Below are positions 63,985 to 64,000 of a stretch of DNA of 64,000 nt, piece after piece. The notes beneath the pieces were generated by a model. It saw nothing but the letters and a program-made list of their open reading frames with translations, made no database searches and was not told the DNA's origin. Source of the stretch: UBA5069 sp964560495. Its GTDB lineage: Bacteria > Chloroflexota > Anaerolineae > Caldilineales > Caldilineaceae. Numbering within the stretch: position 1 is the stretch's first letter; every line of letters starts with the position of its first letter. The position numbers and the translations under genes were made by a program. The stretch is from the NCBI GenBank assembly GCA_964560495.1, contig CAZLMM010000008.1:62001-126000 (forward strand), given 5' to 3'.

Positions 63985-64000
63985 ATGGCAAAACAAATCA
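63985..64000 (+). CDS. groEL: Chaperonin GroEL, first five codons
   Basis: Only MAKQI is in the window, the usual GroEL opening, preceded by AGGAG and by groES 103 nt upstream. The remainder is off the right edge. Confidence 0.9.

Overview
The window reads as a chromosomal segment of a GC-rich, Gram-positive-like bacterium, most plausibly a Chloroflexota (Anaerolineae/Caldilinea-type) genome. This is inferred from style: many secreted proteins built from SH3b domains plus low-complexity Pro/Thr linkers, TPTP-type linkers, PA14 repeats, a recurring YLP(x)(I/V) motif in exported proteins, a CIRCE-controlled groESL operon, and a perfect Firmicutes-style parS site. No rRNA, CRISPR array or prophage is seen. 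One tRNA-Arg(CCG) is present.

Layout. 1-9.0 kb: the start of a small unknown protein, a membrane-anchored helical protein, then three tandem paralogues of exported SH3b plus clan-A-like glycoside hydrolases. 9.1-13.1 kb: central sugar metabolism (class I fructose-bisphosphatase, 6-phosphogluconolactonase, glucokinase) around a Crp/Fnr regulator; a parS site lies between fbp and crp. 13.3-16.9 kb: Hsp20, then rmd-like and gmd (GDP-deoxyhexose synthesis) and an alpha/beta hydrolase. 17-28.7 kb: minus-strand genes: DUF1998-type helicase carrying an HNH insert, pdxH, secreted M14 carboxypeptidase, Rieske oxygenase operon, cytochrome P450, urocanate hydratase. 29-34 kb: WS/DGAT acyltransferase with a zinc-knuckle tail and three exported proteins including a triple PA14 protein. 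34-43 kb: GerW-like protein, polytopic membrane protein, CrtI-like oxidoreductase, a MaoC/ADH/PD-(D/E)XK gene run, a decayed Rpn-type nuclease interrupted by a palindromic repeat, and two exported proteins. 43.7-50.7 kb: carbamoyltransferase, AI-2E transporter fused to a HAD domain, signal peptidase I, a divergent GH3 protein.

50.7-57.5 kb is the accessory island. A type I restriction locus (HsdM head, HsdR body) has lost its centre, and a two-gene, oppositely oriented modification-restriction pair (DNA adenine methylase plus a SacI-like endonuclease) sits exactly in the gap. Beside it are a TumE-like toxin overlapping a frameshifted antitoxin gene, and a second antitoxin tail. 57.6-64 kb: repeat, tRNA, TPR protein on a leaderless promoter, DASS transporter, a small Rossmann-like protein translationally coupled to a STAND-TPR ATPase, and CIRCE-groES-groEL.

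Two families of short dispersed palindromic repeats run through intergenic DNA: a roughly 73-bp element with about 30-bp inverted arms (four copies) and a shorter hairpin family (two copies). Gene starts were set from ribosome-binding sites, overlaps and promoter positions where these could be read. All family assignments are from motif recognition by eye; no database search was run.
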